64,000 nucleotides of DNA from a bacterium. Lineage in GTDB: Bacteria; SZUA-79; Acidulodesulfobacterales; Acidulodesulfobacteraceae. The position numbers and the translations under genes were made by a program. Below, one piece after another: positions 25,869 to 34,910 of the stretch. Within the stretch, counting starts at the first letter, position 1. Every line of letters starts with the position of its first letter. The notes below the pieces were generated by a model. It searched no databases. It was not told where the DNA came from and saw nothing but the letters and a program-made list of their open reading frames with translations. The stretch is taken from NCBI GenBank assembly GCA_021822485.1, contig JAKAQP010000001.1:47506-111505 (forward strand), read 5' to 3'.

Positions 25869-25997
25869 TCTGGATTCCCGCCTGCGCAGGAATGACAAAA
25901 TAAGCATGGGGGAATAATAAAGAAAAGACGGGAATTATAAAATAAGGTAAATATTTAAATTAAAGTTTAGTCATTCCCGCGCAGGCGGGAATCCAGA
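25869..25997. repeat. MITE-like element with inverted ATTCCC-N8-GGGAAT arms between hdrC1 and hdrB1
   Basis: Two arms of 28 bases face each other, 25869-25896 (starting TCTGGATTCCCGCCTGCG) and 25970-25997 (ending GGCGGGAATCCAGA), around a 73-base AT-rich core. Each arm is itself nearly palindromic. The right arm has the form ATTCCC-N8-GGGAAT, the same shape as the dRS3 repeats of Neisseria; related copies occur at 20555-20612 and 37908-37934 here. The element lies between two subunits of one complex and could fold in the mRNA. Confidence 0.8.
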
Positions 25998-26014
25998 AAT
26001 AAGGAGACATAGAT

Positions 26015-27217
26015 ATGGCTATAGAAATTAGCAACAGGCTCGGTCTTGCAAACGTTAAATCGGATTTTATCCACACTGCCGGAAGAAAACTTGAAGATAT
26101 ACATGAAAGACTTCTCGAACTTGAAGCAAAAGGAGAGGTTAAGGTAATACATATAAAAGAAGAGAATAAACCCATAGAAGCCGAAACCCTGCTTGGATGG
26201 AAGAAAAAAATTCCTACCAATAAATTATGGCATCACAAATCATGCGGACAGTGCGGCAATATTCCAGGATATCCAGTGTCTTTACTGTGGTTTATGAATC
26301 AGATGGGCATCGAATACGTAGATGAAAGAAACCAGACGTCATGCACCGCTTGGAATTACCATGGGTCTGGAACGTCCAATCCCGTCGGGCTTGCCGCAGT
26401 CGCCGTAAGAAACTGGCACAGGGCATACGAATTAGGTTTATTTCCGCTTTTTCACTGTGCTACTACTTTCGGCGACTATAAAGAGATGAGAAATTTGCTC
26501 GTCGAAAATAAAGAATTGCGCGACGAAGTGCGCAGAATTATGCATAAAATAGGCAGGGATTTAGTCATCCCCGAATATATAGTACATTATAGCGAATGGG
26601 TACACGTTATGCGGTTTGAAATAGCAAAGTTAAAAAAATACGACTTAAGCAGCGTCATAGCGACCGTCCATCCGGCCTGCCATACATATAAAATGATTCC
26701 GGAAGACTGTATTTACGACAAAGACATATACGCCGGAAAAAGAACGGCTGTTTCTACGGGAGTAATGCTTGCTCTCGGCGCGCAGGTGGCTGATTATTCT
26801 ACATGGTACGATTGCTGCGGTTTTGGTTTCAGGCATATATTGACTGAAAGAGAAGCATCCAGGTCTTTCGTAATGGACAGAAAAATAAGGCCGATGGTCA
26901 GAGAGGCTCATTCCGACGTTTGTATTACGCAGGATACAGGATGTACGACTACCTTGGATAAAAACCAGTGGATAGGAAAAGCTATGGGCTATACCGAACA
27001 GGTTCCAGTTATGGCGGATGTTATGTTTGCGGCATTAGTCTGCGGAGCGGACGTTTTTAAAATCGTTCAGCTTCAATGGCATACTACGGATTGGAGGCCT
27101 CTATGCGAAAAAATAGGAATAGACTGGAAAAAATCTGAACAAGAATATAACGCGTATCTCGAAGAACTTAAAGCGGGCGGTAAAACCGTTAATTTATACG
27201 AGTATCCAAAAAGTTAA
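26015..27217 (+). CDS. hdrB1: sHdr complex subunit HdrB1
   Basis: A 400-residue HdrB-like protein with two cysteine-rich CCG-type domains. The first is atypical (SCGQCGNIPG, TSCTAWNYHG, FHCATTFGDY). The second reads HPACHTYK, YDCCGFGFR and ITQDTGCTTTLD. In HdrB these cysteines hold noncubane [4Fe-4S] clusters that split disulfides. B1 and B2 in the same cluster are not equivalent, and the altered first domain of B1 suggests that one of its sites is structural or binds differently (inference). The start at 26015 has AAGGAG ten bases upstream, at the edge of the inverted-repeat element. Cytoplasmic. Confidence 0.92.
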   Translation: MAIEISNRLGLANVKSDFIHTAGRKLEDIHERLLELEAKGEVKVIHIKEENKPIEAETLLGWKKKIPTNKLWHHKSCGQCGNIPGYPVSLLWFMNQMGIEYVDERNQTSCTAWNYHGSGTSNPVGLAAVAVRNWHRAYELGLFPLFHCATTFGDYKEMRNLLVENKELRDEVRRIMHKIGRDLVIPEYIVHYSEWVHVMRFEIAKLKKYDLSSVIATVHPACHTYKMIPEDCIYDKDIYAGKRTAVSTGVMLALGAQVADYSTWYDCCGFGFRHILTEREASRSFVMDRKIRPMVREAHSDVCITQDTGCTTTLDKNQWIGKAMGYTEQVPVMADVMFAALVCGADVFKIVQLQWHTTDWRPLCEKIGIDWKKSEQEYNAYLEELKAGGKTVNLYEYPKS

Positions 27218-27275
27218 AAAGAAATAAAAGCAAGATAATAAAATTATAACACGGCGATTTAATGGAGGATGTTTT

Positions 27276-28319
27276 ATGTCTGAAAATATTTTAGTGATAG
27301 GCGGAGGTCCGGCAGGCTTGAATGCGGCCATCATGCTTTCCGAATTGGGAGTTAACGTAGCTTTGGTCGAAAGGGATTCATTTCTAGGCGGCAACCCTAA
27401 AAAATTCAAATATAAATTTTTGTTTCCCGATATGCAGCCGGCCGACAACGTAATAGGAGAGCTTATTAAAAAAGCCGAGTCCGGCGGTAACATCAAAGTT
27501 TATTATTCTTCCGAAGTTTCGGATTTTAAAGAAAACGGAAAAAAATTCGACGCCGTTATAAAGTCTGCATCGGGAAGCGAAACTAAAACATTCGATTCCG
27601 TTATCGTTGCTACGGGTTTTGAGCATTTCGACCCGGCAAGGGATGCAAAGTATTCTTATCAGCTTTTCGACGACGTTATAGATATAAAAGACCTCGAAAG
27701 AATGATGGGAGAGAATAATTTCGTAAGGCCGTCAAACGGCAAGCCGCCCAAAAAAGTAGCGTTTATTCTATGTGTAGGTTCAAGGGACAGGCATGTCGGA
27801 AACCAGTATTGTTCTAGGGTATGCTGTACGGTTTCCGTAAAACAGGCTATTGAAATGAGAGAGCATTTTCCGGACTGCGAAGCGTATATATTTTACATGG
27901 ATATAAGGACGTACGGTTTTTTTGAGGATTTATACTGGAAAGCTATGGAAGAACATGACGTGCAGATAGTTAAAGGCAGAATTGCGGAAATTACTTCAGG
28001 ACCGGACAATACGGTCGTATGCAAAGGCGAAGACACGCTTTTAAGGGGACCGTTCGAAATTCCCTTCGATATGGTAGTTCTTGCTTCCGGTATGGAAGGC
28101 GGACCGCAGTCTCCCGAAATATCGAGCAAGCTTGGCATCGAACTTGACGAACACGGTTTTTTAAAGCCGGAAAACGTTACGCTTTCCCCGTTTAAATCTA
28201 ATAAACCCGGAGTTTTTTTGGCAGGCGCGTGTACAGGGCCTAAGGCTATTTCCGATTCTATTACCGAAGGTGCCGCCGCCGCTATGAATGCTTATACTTA
28301 TGCCGTAAAAAACAGGTAA
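27276..28319 (+). CDS. hdrA: sHdr complex flavoprotein HdrA
   Basis: A 347-residue FAD protein with the nucleotide-binding motif ILVIGGGPAGLNAA at the N-terminus, the cysteine region CVGSRDRHVGNQYCSRVCC that holds an Fe-S cluster, and a C-terminal GVFLAGACTGPKAISDSITEG FAD-contact motif. It is about half the length of methanogen HdrA and lacks the extra ferredoxin domains, as expected for sHdrA. It is the central electron-transfer subunit linking the B and C subunits, possibly to NAD+ (inference). The ribosome-binding site GGAGG precedes the ATG, and the next gene starts 2 bases after its stop. Confidence 0.93.
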   Translation: MSENILVIGGGPAGLNAAIMLSELGVNVALVERDSFLGGNPKKFKYKFLFPDMQPADNVIGELIKKAESGGNIKVYYSSEVSDFKENGKKFDAVIKSASGSETKTFDSVIVATGFEHFDPARDAKYSYQLFDDVIDIKDLERMMGENNFVRPSNGKPPKKVAFILCVGSRDRHVGNQYCSRVCCTVSVKQAIEMREHFPDCEAYIFYMDIRTYGFFEDLYWKAMEEHDVQIVKGRIAEITSGPDNTVVCKGEDTLLRGPFEIPFDMVVLASGMEGGPQSPEISSKLGIELDEHGFLKPENVTLSPFKSNKPGVFLAGACTGPKAISDSITEGAAAAMNAYTYAVKNR

Positions 28320-28320
28320 A

Positions 28321-29091
28321 ATGCCTTATATACTAAAAAATAACAAAATAGATAAAAGATACGAAGAAAAATTTTTCGAGATAGTAAGAGAAAATTTACC
28401 GGATGAAAAAATAGAACTTTTTAATTATCTTTTGAAATTTAAAACGGAAATTATAAAGGAGTTTTTATCAGATGTCATAAACGCATCGAAAACCGGCGGC
28501 AAATTAGAAAAAGAAAGACTTGATAAAATATTATCCATGATTTTTTCGATTAGAAGGCATAAGGAAAAAATTTTAAACGGCGTAAGCGAAGAAACTTTAA
28601 AAAATTCGTTAGCGGTGCTTTCAGATTTTAAAAAGTCGGCCGAAATAAGAATAGGACGTTTTTTAGAATTGTTTTTATATGATGACGTTATAGTTAAAAG
28701 AGACATAGCTTTAGAGCTTTTGCATTTTTACGAACCGGATAAGAATGTTTTTTGGACTTCATGGGTTTACAGGCAGGATAACGGTACTGGGTGTCTGCCT
28801 TATATGGCCGATTTTTTAAAAAGGACGTGGGACGGCAATCCCTATATTATGCCTTTCAGTATTAGGGAAATGAAAGACGAAATCGATTATCTTTACGAAC
28901 TGTCCTGCAAAAACGGGCTTAATTTGGAACGTCCTTACGGTGCGGATATTCTGCTAAGCTATATGTATTCGGATTACGTTTATAAAATGGTGTACTCGGA
29001 ATCTAAGTCTTTGTCTGTCGGCGTTCCGGATGGATTTACTTTAATGAAAAAACTTCTCGGTGTAGAAAAGTTAGAACCGGCAATAAAATAG
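28321..29091 (+). CDS. Conserved hypothetical protein of sHdr clusters
   Basis: A 256-residue soluble, mostly helical protein with no cofactor motif that can be recognised. A gene of this size lies between hdrA and hdrC2 in sHdr clusters of sulfur oxidisers, so its position rather than its sequence gives the assignment. Landmarks are WTSWVYRQDNGTGCLPYMADF near the middle and an Asp/Tyr-rich C-terminal third (GADILLSYMYSDYVYKM). It begins 2 bases after hdrA and ends 10 bases before hdrC2, so it is translated with the complex. A structural or assembly role is possible. Confidence 0.75.
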   Translation: MPYILKNNKIDKRYEEKFFEIVRENLPDEKIELFNYLLKFKTEIIKEFLSDVINASKTGGKLEKERLDKILSMIFSIRRHKEKILNGVSEETLKNSLAVLSDFKKSAEIRIGRFLELFLYDDVIVKRDIALELLHFYEPDKNVFWTSWVYRQDNGTGCLPYMADFLKRTWDGNPYIMPFSIREMKDEIDYLYELSCKNGLNLERPYGADILLSYMYSDYVYKMVYSESKSLSVGVPDGFTLMKKLLGVEKLEPAIK

Positions 29092-29101
29092 GAGGAAAAA
29101 T

Positions 29102-29890
29102 ATGGCTCTGGAAAAGCATGATAACAAAAATTTGGGCGGCGGCAGACCCGTTGCCGAAAAAGGCGAACATATAGTAGCAAGACATCTTATTGAAGACGAC
29201 AATATTAAAGAAGAAAAAAATTTAGTTATAGACGGCGTAGATGTCTCCGGCCGCTGGAATACCTTCATTATTTCACGCGTGAATTCCGATTTCGACAGAA
29301 GTTTTTTTGAAGAAATTAAGAAAACAGTAGTCGGTTCAAGAATAAACAGATGCTGGCAGTGCGGGATGTGTACCGCAAGCTGTACCGTGACGCCTTTATA
29401 TAGAAGATTTAATCCAAGGGCGTTTATTTATATGATGCAGTTGGGCAACTTAAAAGAACTGAAGAAATATATTGACGTTGCATGGAGATGCGTGGGTTGC
29501 TATAAATGTTCCCAGAGATGTCCAAAACAGGTAAATCCTGCAGAAATGATGGAAGCTCTCGCGCTTGTTATAAAAAAATATTTTCAGGAAGAGGTTAAAA
29601 CTAAATTAAAACTTGACGAGGAAGTAAAAAAAATATATGAAGATATGATAATAGGACATGGAAGACTGGATCTCGCCAAACTTCATACGTCAGCAATGCA
29701 AAAATCAGGAAAAACAAAGGAACTTTTTGGAAAAATTGAAAGAGGCGCTATTCTTAAAATGCTTAAAGACGGCAGGGCATTTTCCGTATTAAGGCTGGGC
29801 AAGCCTCATAACTGGAGCAGTTCCAAAGAAGCGATAGAAAATTATTTACATAAATTAAATACTATTGAAAACAGCGAAGCGGGGGTTTAG
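29102..29890 (+). CDS. hdrC2: sHdr complex iron-sulfur subunit HdrC2
   Basis: A 262-residue HdrC paralogue with motifs CWQCGMCTASC (about residue 84) and CVGCYKCSQRCP (about residue 130), followed by a long helical tail (KKIYEDMIIGHGRLDLAK). The first 60 residues are hydrophilic and less conserved. The second motif has the full CxxCxxCxxxCP pattern; the first also carries four cysteines. Good ribosome-binding site (AGGAGG) 7 bases before the ATG. hdrB2 begins 4 bases after its stop. It should pair with HdrB2, as HdrC1 does with HdrB1. Confidence 0.92.
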   Translation: MALEKHDNKNLGGGRPVAEKGEHIVARHLIEDDNIKEEKNLVIDGVDVSGRWNTFIISRVNSDFDRSFFEEIKKTVVGSRINRCWQCGMCTASCTVTPLYRRFNPRAFIYMMQLGNLKELKKYIDVAWRCVGCYKCSQRCPKQVNPAEMMEALALVIKKYFQEEVKTKLKLDEEVKKIYEDMIIGHGRLDLAKLHTSAMQKSGKTKELFGKIERGAILKMLKDGRAFSVLRLGKPHNWSSSKEAIENYLHKLNTIENSEAGV

Positions 29891-29894
29891 ATAA

Positions 29895-30818
29895 ATGGAT
29901 AAATTAAAGGAAAATCAAGCTGCTTATTATCCGGGCTGCGCCTTATTGACTATAGACAGAGCCTACAATAACAGTTCAAAGTTGGTTTCAAAAAAAATGG
30001 GCATTGAACTTGTAGAAATACCGGATTATAACTGCTGCGGAATAGGAGAAATGAAATCGAAAGGTGCGGCTTCTATGTATATGCCCCTTAGAAATATGAT
30101 GATTGCTAAAAACAAGCTCGGCTCTAAAAACTTAATTATGGCCTGTTCGGTATGCTATCACGAATTTTCCAGGTCTATTACCAGAGTTAAGGAAAATCAA
30201 AACGAACTTTCTGCCGTCAACGCAATATTTAAAGAAGCGGGCGAATTTAACGAGGAATATATTCCGGACGGCGAAGCAAGACACATTCTTGAGTTTTTGT
30301 ATAACGAAAAAGGCGTAGAAGAAGTAAAAAAGAACGTCGTTAAACCTCTTAAAGGACTTAAAGTAGCTCCTTATTACGGATGCCTTTATTCAAGACCTTC
30401 AATGTACACGTTCACGGATAAAAAACCTAAAATGGATAATTCAGAAAGACCCCGTTTCATGCATGAATTTTTGGAAGCTTTAGGTGCGGAAACTGTTTTT
30501 TACGGCAATGAAGTGCAGTGCTGCGGCGGTAGGAACGTAGTTCAGGATGAGGAAACATCATTTGCCTTATGTTCGCAGACTATTTCAAAGGCTAAAAAAG
30601 CCGGAGCCGACGTTATCGCTCTTATATGCCCTAAATGCGCCGGCGCATTAGACGTTAATCAGCCTAAGATAGTCGAGAAATTCGGAAAGGATTCCAAGCT
30701 TCCGATTGTTTATCTGACGCAGTTAATGGCATTAGCGTTCGGCTTTTCAAAAAAAGAAGCGGAATTCAGCGATATGATTTCGGAACCGTTAAAAGTTCTT
30801 AACGAAAAAGGCTTTTAA
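29895..30818 (+). CDS. hdrB2: sHdr complex subunit HdrB2
   Basis: A 307-residue HdrB with two canonical CCG domains: YYPGCALL, PDYNCCGIGE and ACSVCYHEF, then YYGCLYSRP, EVQCCGGRN and CPKCAGALD. The spacing C...CC...CxxC matches the noncubane cluster sites of the catalytic subunit of heterodisulfide reductase, and unlike HdrB1 both sets are complete. This is the likely site of sulfur chemistry. Last gene of the six-gene operon; the convergent glycosyltransferase begins 8 bases beyond its stop and no terminator hairpin is visible. Confidence 0.93.
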   Translation: MDKLKENQAAYYPGCALLTIDRAYNNSSKLVSKKMGIELVEIPDYNCCGIGEMKSKGAASMYMPLRNMMIAKNKLGSKNLIMACSVCYHEFSRSITRVKENQNELSAVNAIFKEAGEFNEEYIPDGEARHILEFLYNEKGVEEVKKNVVKPLKGLKVAPYYGCLYSRPSMYTFTDKKPKMDNSERPRFMHEFLEALGAETVFYGNEVQCCGGRNVVQDEETSFALCSQTISKAKKAGADVIALICPKCAGALDVNQPKIVEKFGKDSKLPIVYLTQLMALAFGFSKKEAEFSDMISEPLKVLNEKGF

Positions 30819-30826
30819 ATTTTAAA

Positions 30827-32383
30827 TTAAAATTCCTTAGACGAGAATTTTATAAACATATATTTATCTTTGTAAAGAAAATCTTGTAATATATAAAATT
30901 TTACCGTTCTGATTTTTTGGCCGAATTTATTTTTTATTACGGTTTTCTTAACGAGCGAACAGCTCTTAAAATTTTCGCATAAGCTTTTTTCTAAGTCGCT
31001 TCCGTATTTTGTATCTATCACGTAAAGAAAATTCCGTCCTTTTTTGTTTTTAAAATTATTCCATAGCGAATATTCGTTGTTTCTCATAAAATAGTTAAAC
31101 GAGTATGTCTGCGGTCTTCCTTTAACGTAATATGCAAGTTCGCTTGCAGTTTGAAATCTTCTTGCGGCTATAAGAAGCCGGTCTTTTTTGTATTTATTTA
31201 AAATAAAATCTGCATCTTTGCCAATATTTTTCCATCCTAGCATATCCCTTAAAGGACTTTTGCTTATCTTAACGTTAAACAGTTTTCCTACCGCAGGATA
31301 ATAAGGGGAAATAAAAATAATAACCGAAAACAGAATGCCGGTAAAAAACGAAAGGCCGTAAAAATAAACGATTATTTTTTTTATTTTCTTATTAGAAGTT
31401 TCATAAAGTCTATAAGTTACAAGGGCAGCAAGCAGGAATGCTGGAAAATATAAAAAAACAGGCCAGTTGGGCTGCACCGTAGTTTTTGTGCATTGATATA
31501 AAAAATATAAGAAAGGTATTATAGATGCCGAGGAAAGGACTAAATAAACGTCGTTCTTTTCCTTTAAGGCGATGTATAAGCCGGCAAATATAGAAACCAT
31601 CATTATTAAAAATAAAAACGGAGAAATAATACCCGCCTGCGATCCTATAAATAAAGTAAGGTTTTTTAAAAATATATCGAAACTTTTATATCCGCCCGAC
31701 AGCGTCATAAGATGTTTGAAAGATACGAAATCGTTAAGGCTGTTCCAAACTATTACGGGAGCAAATATAATTACCGATATTAAAAACGCTATATAAGGCT
31801 CTTTTTTAAAAAGATATTTTCTGTGTTTTTGGCTTAAAAGAATAAAAGCTAAAACTATAGGGTAAATAAATGCCGCCGTGTATTTACTCAGCAAAGCAAG
31901 TCCTGTGGATATTCCGATTAAATACCAGTAAAAATCTTTGCCGGAAATAATAAAATAAATCAATAACAGAACGGTTAAGGAAAAAAACAGCATCTGCAAA
32001 TTTCCGTAAACTATCAGAATAGAACCTATATTTAATATCGGGACCGCGTTTAATAAAACCGCCCATATTAATGAAGGCAAAGTTTTCCCCGTTATTTTTT
32101 TTAAAGCCGAATATACAAATAAAGACAAAAGCAAAGAAATTACCGGGGCGGCAAATCTGACGAAAAATTGGGAATTAAATCTGCCGAAAAAAGTAGTTAA
32201 CGCAATAGTATAGGCAACCATAGGAGACATATCGTAATATGAAAGAGCAAGATGCCTCGACCATTGCCAGTAATAAGTTTCTTCGGGTATGAGATCTATT
32301 TTGGTTATTAATATAAGCCTGGCGGCGAATAAAATAACTAAGATCAAAGAAAGAGAGTAAGCAATTATTTTGTTTTTATTCAT
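30827..32383 (-). CDS. Polytopic GT39-type (ArnT/PMT-like) glycosyltransferase
   Basis: A 518-residue membrane protein with about 11-12 hydrophobic segments and the GT39 signature near the N-terminus, PEETYYWQWSRHLALSYYDM, where the acidic residues bind the polyprenyl-phosphate sugar. It then has a soluble C-terminal region of about 150 residues (DADFILNKYKKDRLLIAARR). Such enzymes sit in the inner membrane and transfer a sugar from undecaprenyl phosphate onto lipid A or a protein on the periplasmic side. It is far from the flagellar island and convergent with the sHdr operon, so its target cannot be inferred from context. Confidence 0.85.
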   Translation of the reverse strand: MNKNKIIAYSLSLILVILFAARLILITKIDLIPEETYYWQWSRHLALSYYDMSPMVAYTIALTTFFGRFNSQFFVRFAAPVISLLLSLFVYSALKKITGKTLPSLIWAVLLNAVPILNIGSILIVYGNLQMLFFSLTVLLLIYFIISGKDFYWYLIGISTGLALLSKYTAAFIYPIVLAFILLSQKHRKYLFKKEPYIAFLISVIIFAPVIVWNSLNDFVSFKHLMTLSGGYKSFDIFLKNLTLFIGSQAGIISPFLFLIMMVSIFAGLYIALKEKNDVYLVLSSASIIPFLYFLYQCTKTTVQPNWPVFLYFPAFLLAALVTYRLYETSNKKIKKIIVYFYGLSFFTGILFSVIIFISPYYPAVGKLFNVKISKSPLRDMLGWKNIGKDADFILNKYKKDRLLIAARRFQTASELAYYVKGRPQTYSFNYFMRNNEYSLWNNFKNKKGRNFLYVIDTKYGSDLEKSLCENFKSCSLVKKTVIKNKFGQKIRTVKFYILQDFLYKDKYMFIKFSSKEF

Positions 32384-32476
32384 AGTGTTATTAATTTTTT
32401 TAGAAACATTATACGATTTTTAGAGTTAAAATAAAATCAAAAATATTATAATTTTTATAAAAAATAATAAAAATAC

Positions 32477-32505
32477 TTGACATTTAATTTAATTAAAGGT
32501 ATTTT
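32477..32505 (+). promoter_or_regulatory. Probable promoter of the pilMNOPQ operon
   Basis: TTGACA (32477-32482), a 17-base spacer and TATTTT (32500-32505), about 110 bases before pilM. The surrounding 200 bases are very AT-rich, which weakens confidence in the -10. Confidence 0.4.
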
Positions 32506-32613
32506 ATATTTATATACTCAAGTTTTATAAAAAATAAAACTTAAAAAATAATTTAATATTTATATAAAGTTTTGCATATACATTGCCGATTTATTTAATA
32601 AAGTGAGGTTTTC

Positions 32614-33666
32614 ATGGCGCTTAAATTTGGAATAGGTTCGAAAAAGAGCGTGGGTATAGACATTGGATGCAGTTCTATTAAAGTGCTTGAACTTTCTAAA
32701 AGCGGACATAAATATTATATAGACGTTTTAGACAAAATAGACCTTCCTTCCGGAGCTGTAGGCGGGGGTATTATAAATGATGCCGCTTCTGCCGCTTCAT
32801 ACCTAAAAACTTCTCTTGCGAAACATGGCGTAAACGAAAAAAAAATAGTAATCGGAATACCGTGTAAACACGTAATAATTAAAACAATAGAAATGCCTAA
32901 AATGAAACCGTCGGAACTTGAATCTTCGATTTATTACGAAGCTCAAAGATATATAACATACGACATGAACGAAGTATCTTTAGATTACGTTGTTCTAGGA
33001 GATTCGCCGTCGGAGCCTTCAAACGATGCGGTAATGATAATTGCGGGCAAAAAAGATATAATAGAAAACCAGTCAAATTTCTTTCATGAGTGCGGTTTAA
33101 ATCCTTATATAATAGACGTGGACTGTATAGCTTTAGAAAATATGTTTAATTTTAATTATCCCGAAGAATTAGACGAACTTATATCTATTGTAAAAATAGG
33201 AGCGTCGGAAACAAACGTCCACATAATCCAAAAAGGGACTAATTTATTCAGAAGGGATATACCTATCGGTGGAATCAACATAACGGAAGAGATATCCAAA
33301 AAATTTCAAATGAATTTTAACGAGGCAGAAAATATTAAAACCGGAAATATGGGGAACAGAAGCGAAGATTTTAAATCGGAATTCAATATATATTTAGATA
33401 TGATTTTGACCAGGGTTATTTCCGAAATTCACAGGACGATAGACTATTTTGCGGCAAATAACGACAAGCAGTATCCTAAAAAAATTTATTTGACGGGCGG
33501 TTCTGCGCTGCACGGCAATATATTGCAGGAAATAGAGAATAAGATTAACATTCCTGCATCAAATTTAAATCCTTTTAAAAATTTATTTTTTAAGCATGAA
33601 TTATCCGACGATATTCACGATTTTTTCGGAGTAGCCGTCGGTCTTGCGTTAAGGGGAGCGAAATAA
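32614..33666 (+). CDS. pilM: Type IV pilus assembly protein PilM
   Basis: A 350-residue actin-like ATPase, cytoplasmic partner of PilN in the type IV pilus alignment complex. Seen: VGIDIGCSSIKVLELSKSG (phosphate-1), the VVIGIPCKHVIIKTIEMPKM region, IVKIGASETNVHII (phosphate-2) and IYLTGGSALHGNI (adenosine motif). GTGAGG precedes the ATG. It heads pilMNOPQ: pilN starts 1 base after its stop. Pilus motors and pilin genes are not in the window. Confidence 0.94.
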   Translation: MALKFGIGSKKSVGIDIGCSSIKVLELSKSGHKYYIDVLDKIDLPSGAVGGGIINDAASAASYLKTSLAKHGVNEKKIVIGIPCKHVIIKTIEMPKMKPSELESSIYYEAQRYITYDMNEVSLDYVVLGDSPSEPSNDAVMIIAGKKDIIENQSNFFHECGLNPYIIDVDCIALENMFNFNYPEELDELISIVKIGASETNVHIIQKGTNLFRRDIPIGGINITEEISKKFQMNFNEAENIKTGNMGNRSEDFKSEFNIYLDMILTRVISEIHRTIDYFAANNDKQYPKKIYLTGGSALHGNILQEIENKINIPASNLNPFKNLFFKHELSDDIHDFFGVAVGLALRGAK

Positions 33667-33667
33667 A

Positions 33668-34249
33668 TTGGTTAAAATCAATTTAAATAAAAAACCTAAA
33701 AAAGTAAAAATTTCCATAGAAGCCGGAAGTTTGCGAAATATGCTTATCTTTTTAATAATTCCTGTTATAGCGGGCGGAATCGTTATTTTTTTAATGCAGT
33801 CTTCTATAGAAAGTAAAATAAACGATATAAATAAAAATATAAAAATCTATAATGCAAAAACGGTTGTGTTAATGCCGCAAGTTGAAAAAGTTAACGCTCT
33901 GAAAGCAAAGGATGCCCAAATATTGCAAAAGATTAACATTATTAAAACGTTAAAAAAAGCACAGATGGGTCCGTTGGGATATATATATTACATTACTGCT
34001 GTAATTCCAAGGTTTTCATGGATTAATTCTTTAAAATCCAATAATGGCGTTATATCCGTTTCCGGAACCGCATTAGACGGGCAGGTCGAGTCTATATTTA
34101 TGAACAATTTAAGTAAAACGGGTTTCTTTAACGATGTAAGTTTAATACAGACTTCCGAAACAAAAAAACAAGGGCTGAAACTGCAAAATTTCAGCATGAC
34201 TATGAACGTAAAAGGCGAAGCATTGTCTAAAAATGCTTTAAAAAAATAA
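33668..34249 (+). CDS. pilN: Type IV pilus assembly protein PilN
   Basis: A 193-residue bitopic inner-membrane protein. The short cytoplasmic N-terminus begins VKINLNKKPKK, a form of the INLLP-type motif that PilM binds, followed by one membrane helix (about residues 26-44), a coiled coil and a small ferredoxin-like periplasmic domain (WINSLKSNNGVISVSGTA). The start is TTG at 33668, directly after the pilM stop; no other start gives the conserved N-terminus. Position between pilM and pilO confirms the assignment. Confidence 0.9.
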   Translation: MVKINLNKKPKKVKISIEAGSLRNMLIFLIIPVIAGGIVIFLMQSSIESKINDINKNIKIYNAKTVVLMPQVEKVNALKAKDAQILQKINIIKTLKKAQMGPLGYIYYITAVIPRFSWINSLKSNNGVISVSGTALDGQVESIFMNNLSKTGFFNDVSLIQTSETKKQGLKLQNFSMTMNVKGEALSKNALKK

Positions 34250-34250
34250 T

Positions 34251-34877
34251 ATGAATATAGAATCTGTAAAATCTAAAATCGATTTAAAAAATCCTAAAGT
34301 TTTGGGAGTAATTATAAGTATAGTTTTGTTTATAATTATTATAGGCGTTTACTATTATTTTATATATTCTGGATTAAAATCGAAAGAAACGCAAAAACAA
34401 AATACGTTAAATGCCGCAACGTCTAAATATAATTCGTATTTGTCGTTAGCAAGGAGCTATCCCGTTATAGTAAAACAGGATAAAAAGTTAAATAAGGAAT
34501 TTGCAGGTTTAGTCTTAGAACTTCCTTCTAAGAAAAATATACCTCAGCTTTTAATGAAAATTGCAAACTACGAAAAAGTTTTAAATCTTAATTTAAATAT
34601 GTTTAAACCGGATAAAGGAATGACTAAAGGTTTTTACGAAACCGTTCCTTTTTCGATGAATATAAGCGGAAATTTTTATAACGTATATAAGTTTTTTTAT
34701 AAACTGGCATCTATGAAAAGAATAGTTGACGTCCACGACGTTTCTATTTCAAAGAAAGCTAAGGGCGGTAAAGTCTCGGTTTCTTTTCAGGGAACGACTT
34801 TCTCGTTCATAGGAGCTGTAAAGCCGAAGTTTCCGGTAAAGCCGGCGCAAAAACCGACGGCGGTAAAGAAACCATAG
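34251..34877 (+). CDS. pilO: Type IV pilus assembly protein PilO
   Basis: A 208-residue bitopic protein: membrane helix at about residues 18-38, coiled coil, then a periplasmic ferredoxin-like fold (LVLELPSKKNIPQLLMKIANY, NISGNFYNVYKFFYKLASM). It forms a heterodimer with PilN linking the inner-membrane platform to PilP and the secretin. The C-terminus is a Pro/Lys-rich tail (PKFPVKPAQKPTAVKKP). ATG directly follows the pilN stop. Confidence 0.92.
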   Translation: MNIESVKSKIDLKNPKVLGVIISIVLFIIIIGVYYYFIYSGLKSKETQKQNTLNAATSKYNSYLSLARSYPVIVKQDKKLNKEFAGLVLELPSKKNIPQLLMKIANYEKVLNLNLNMFKPDKGMTKGFYETVPFSMNISGNFYNVYKFFYKLASMKRIVDVHDVSISKKAKGGKVSVSFQGTTFSFIGAVKPKFPVKPAQKPTAVKKP

Positions 34878-34910
34878 AAATAAGCAGGCAATGAGTTAAA
34901 GAGGTATAAA

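Noticed and set aside
25960..26220. Minus-strand reading frames over the hdrB1 start
   Set aside because: They arise from the repeat (RLRGND, ACAGMT) and from the complement of hdrB1.
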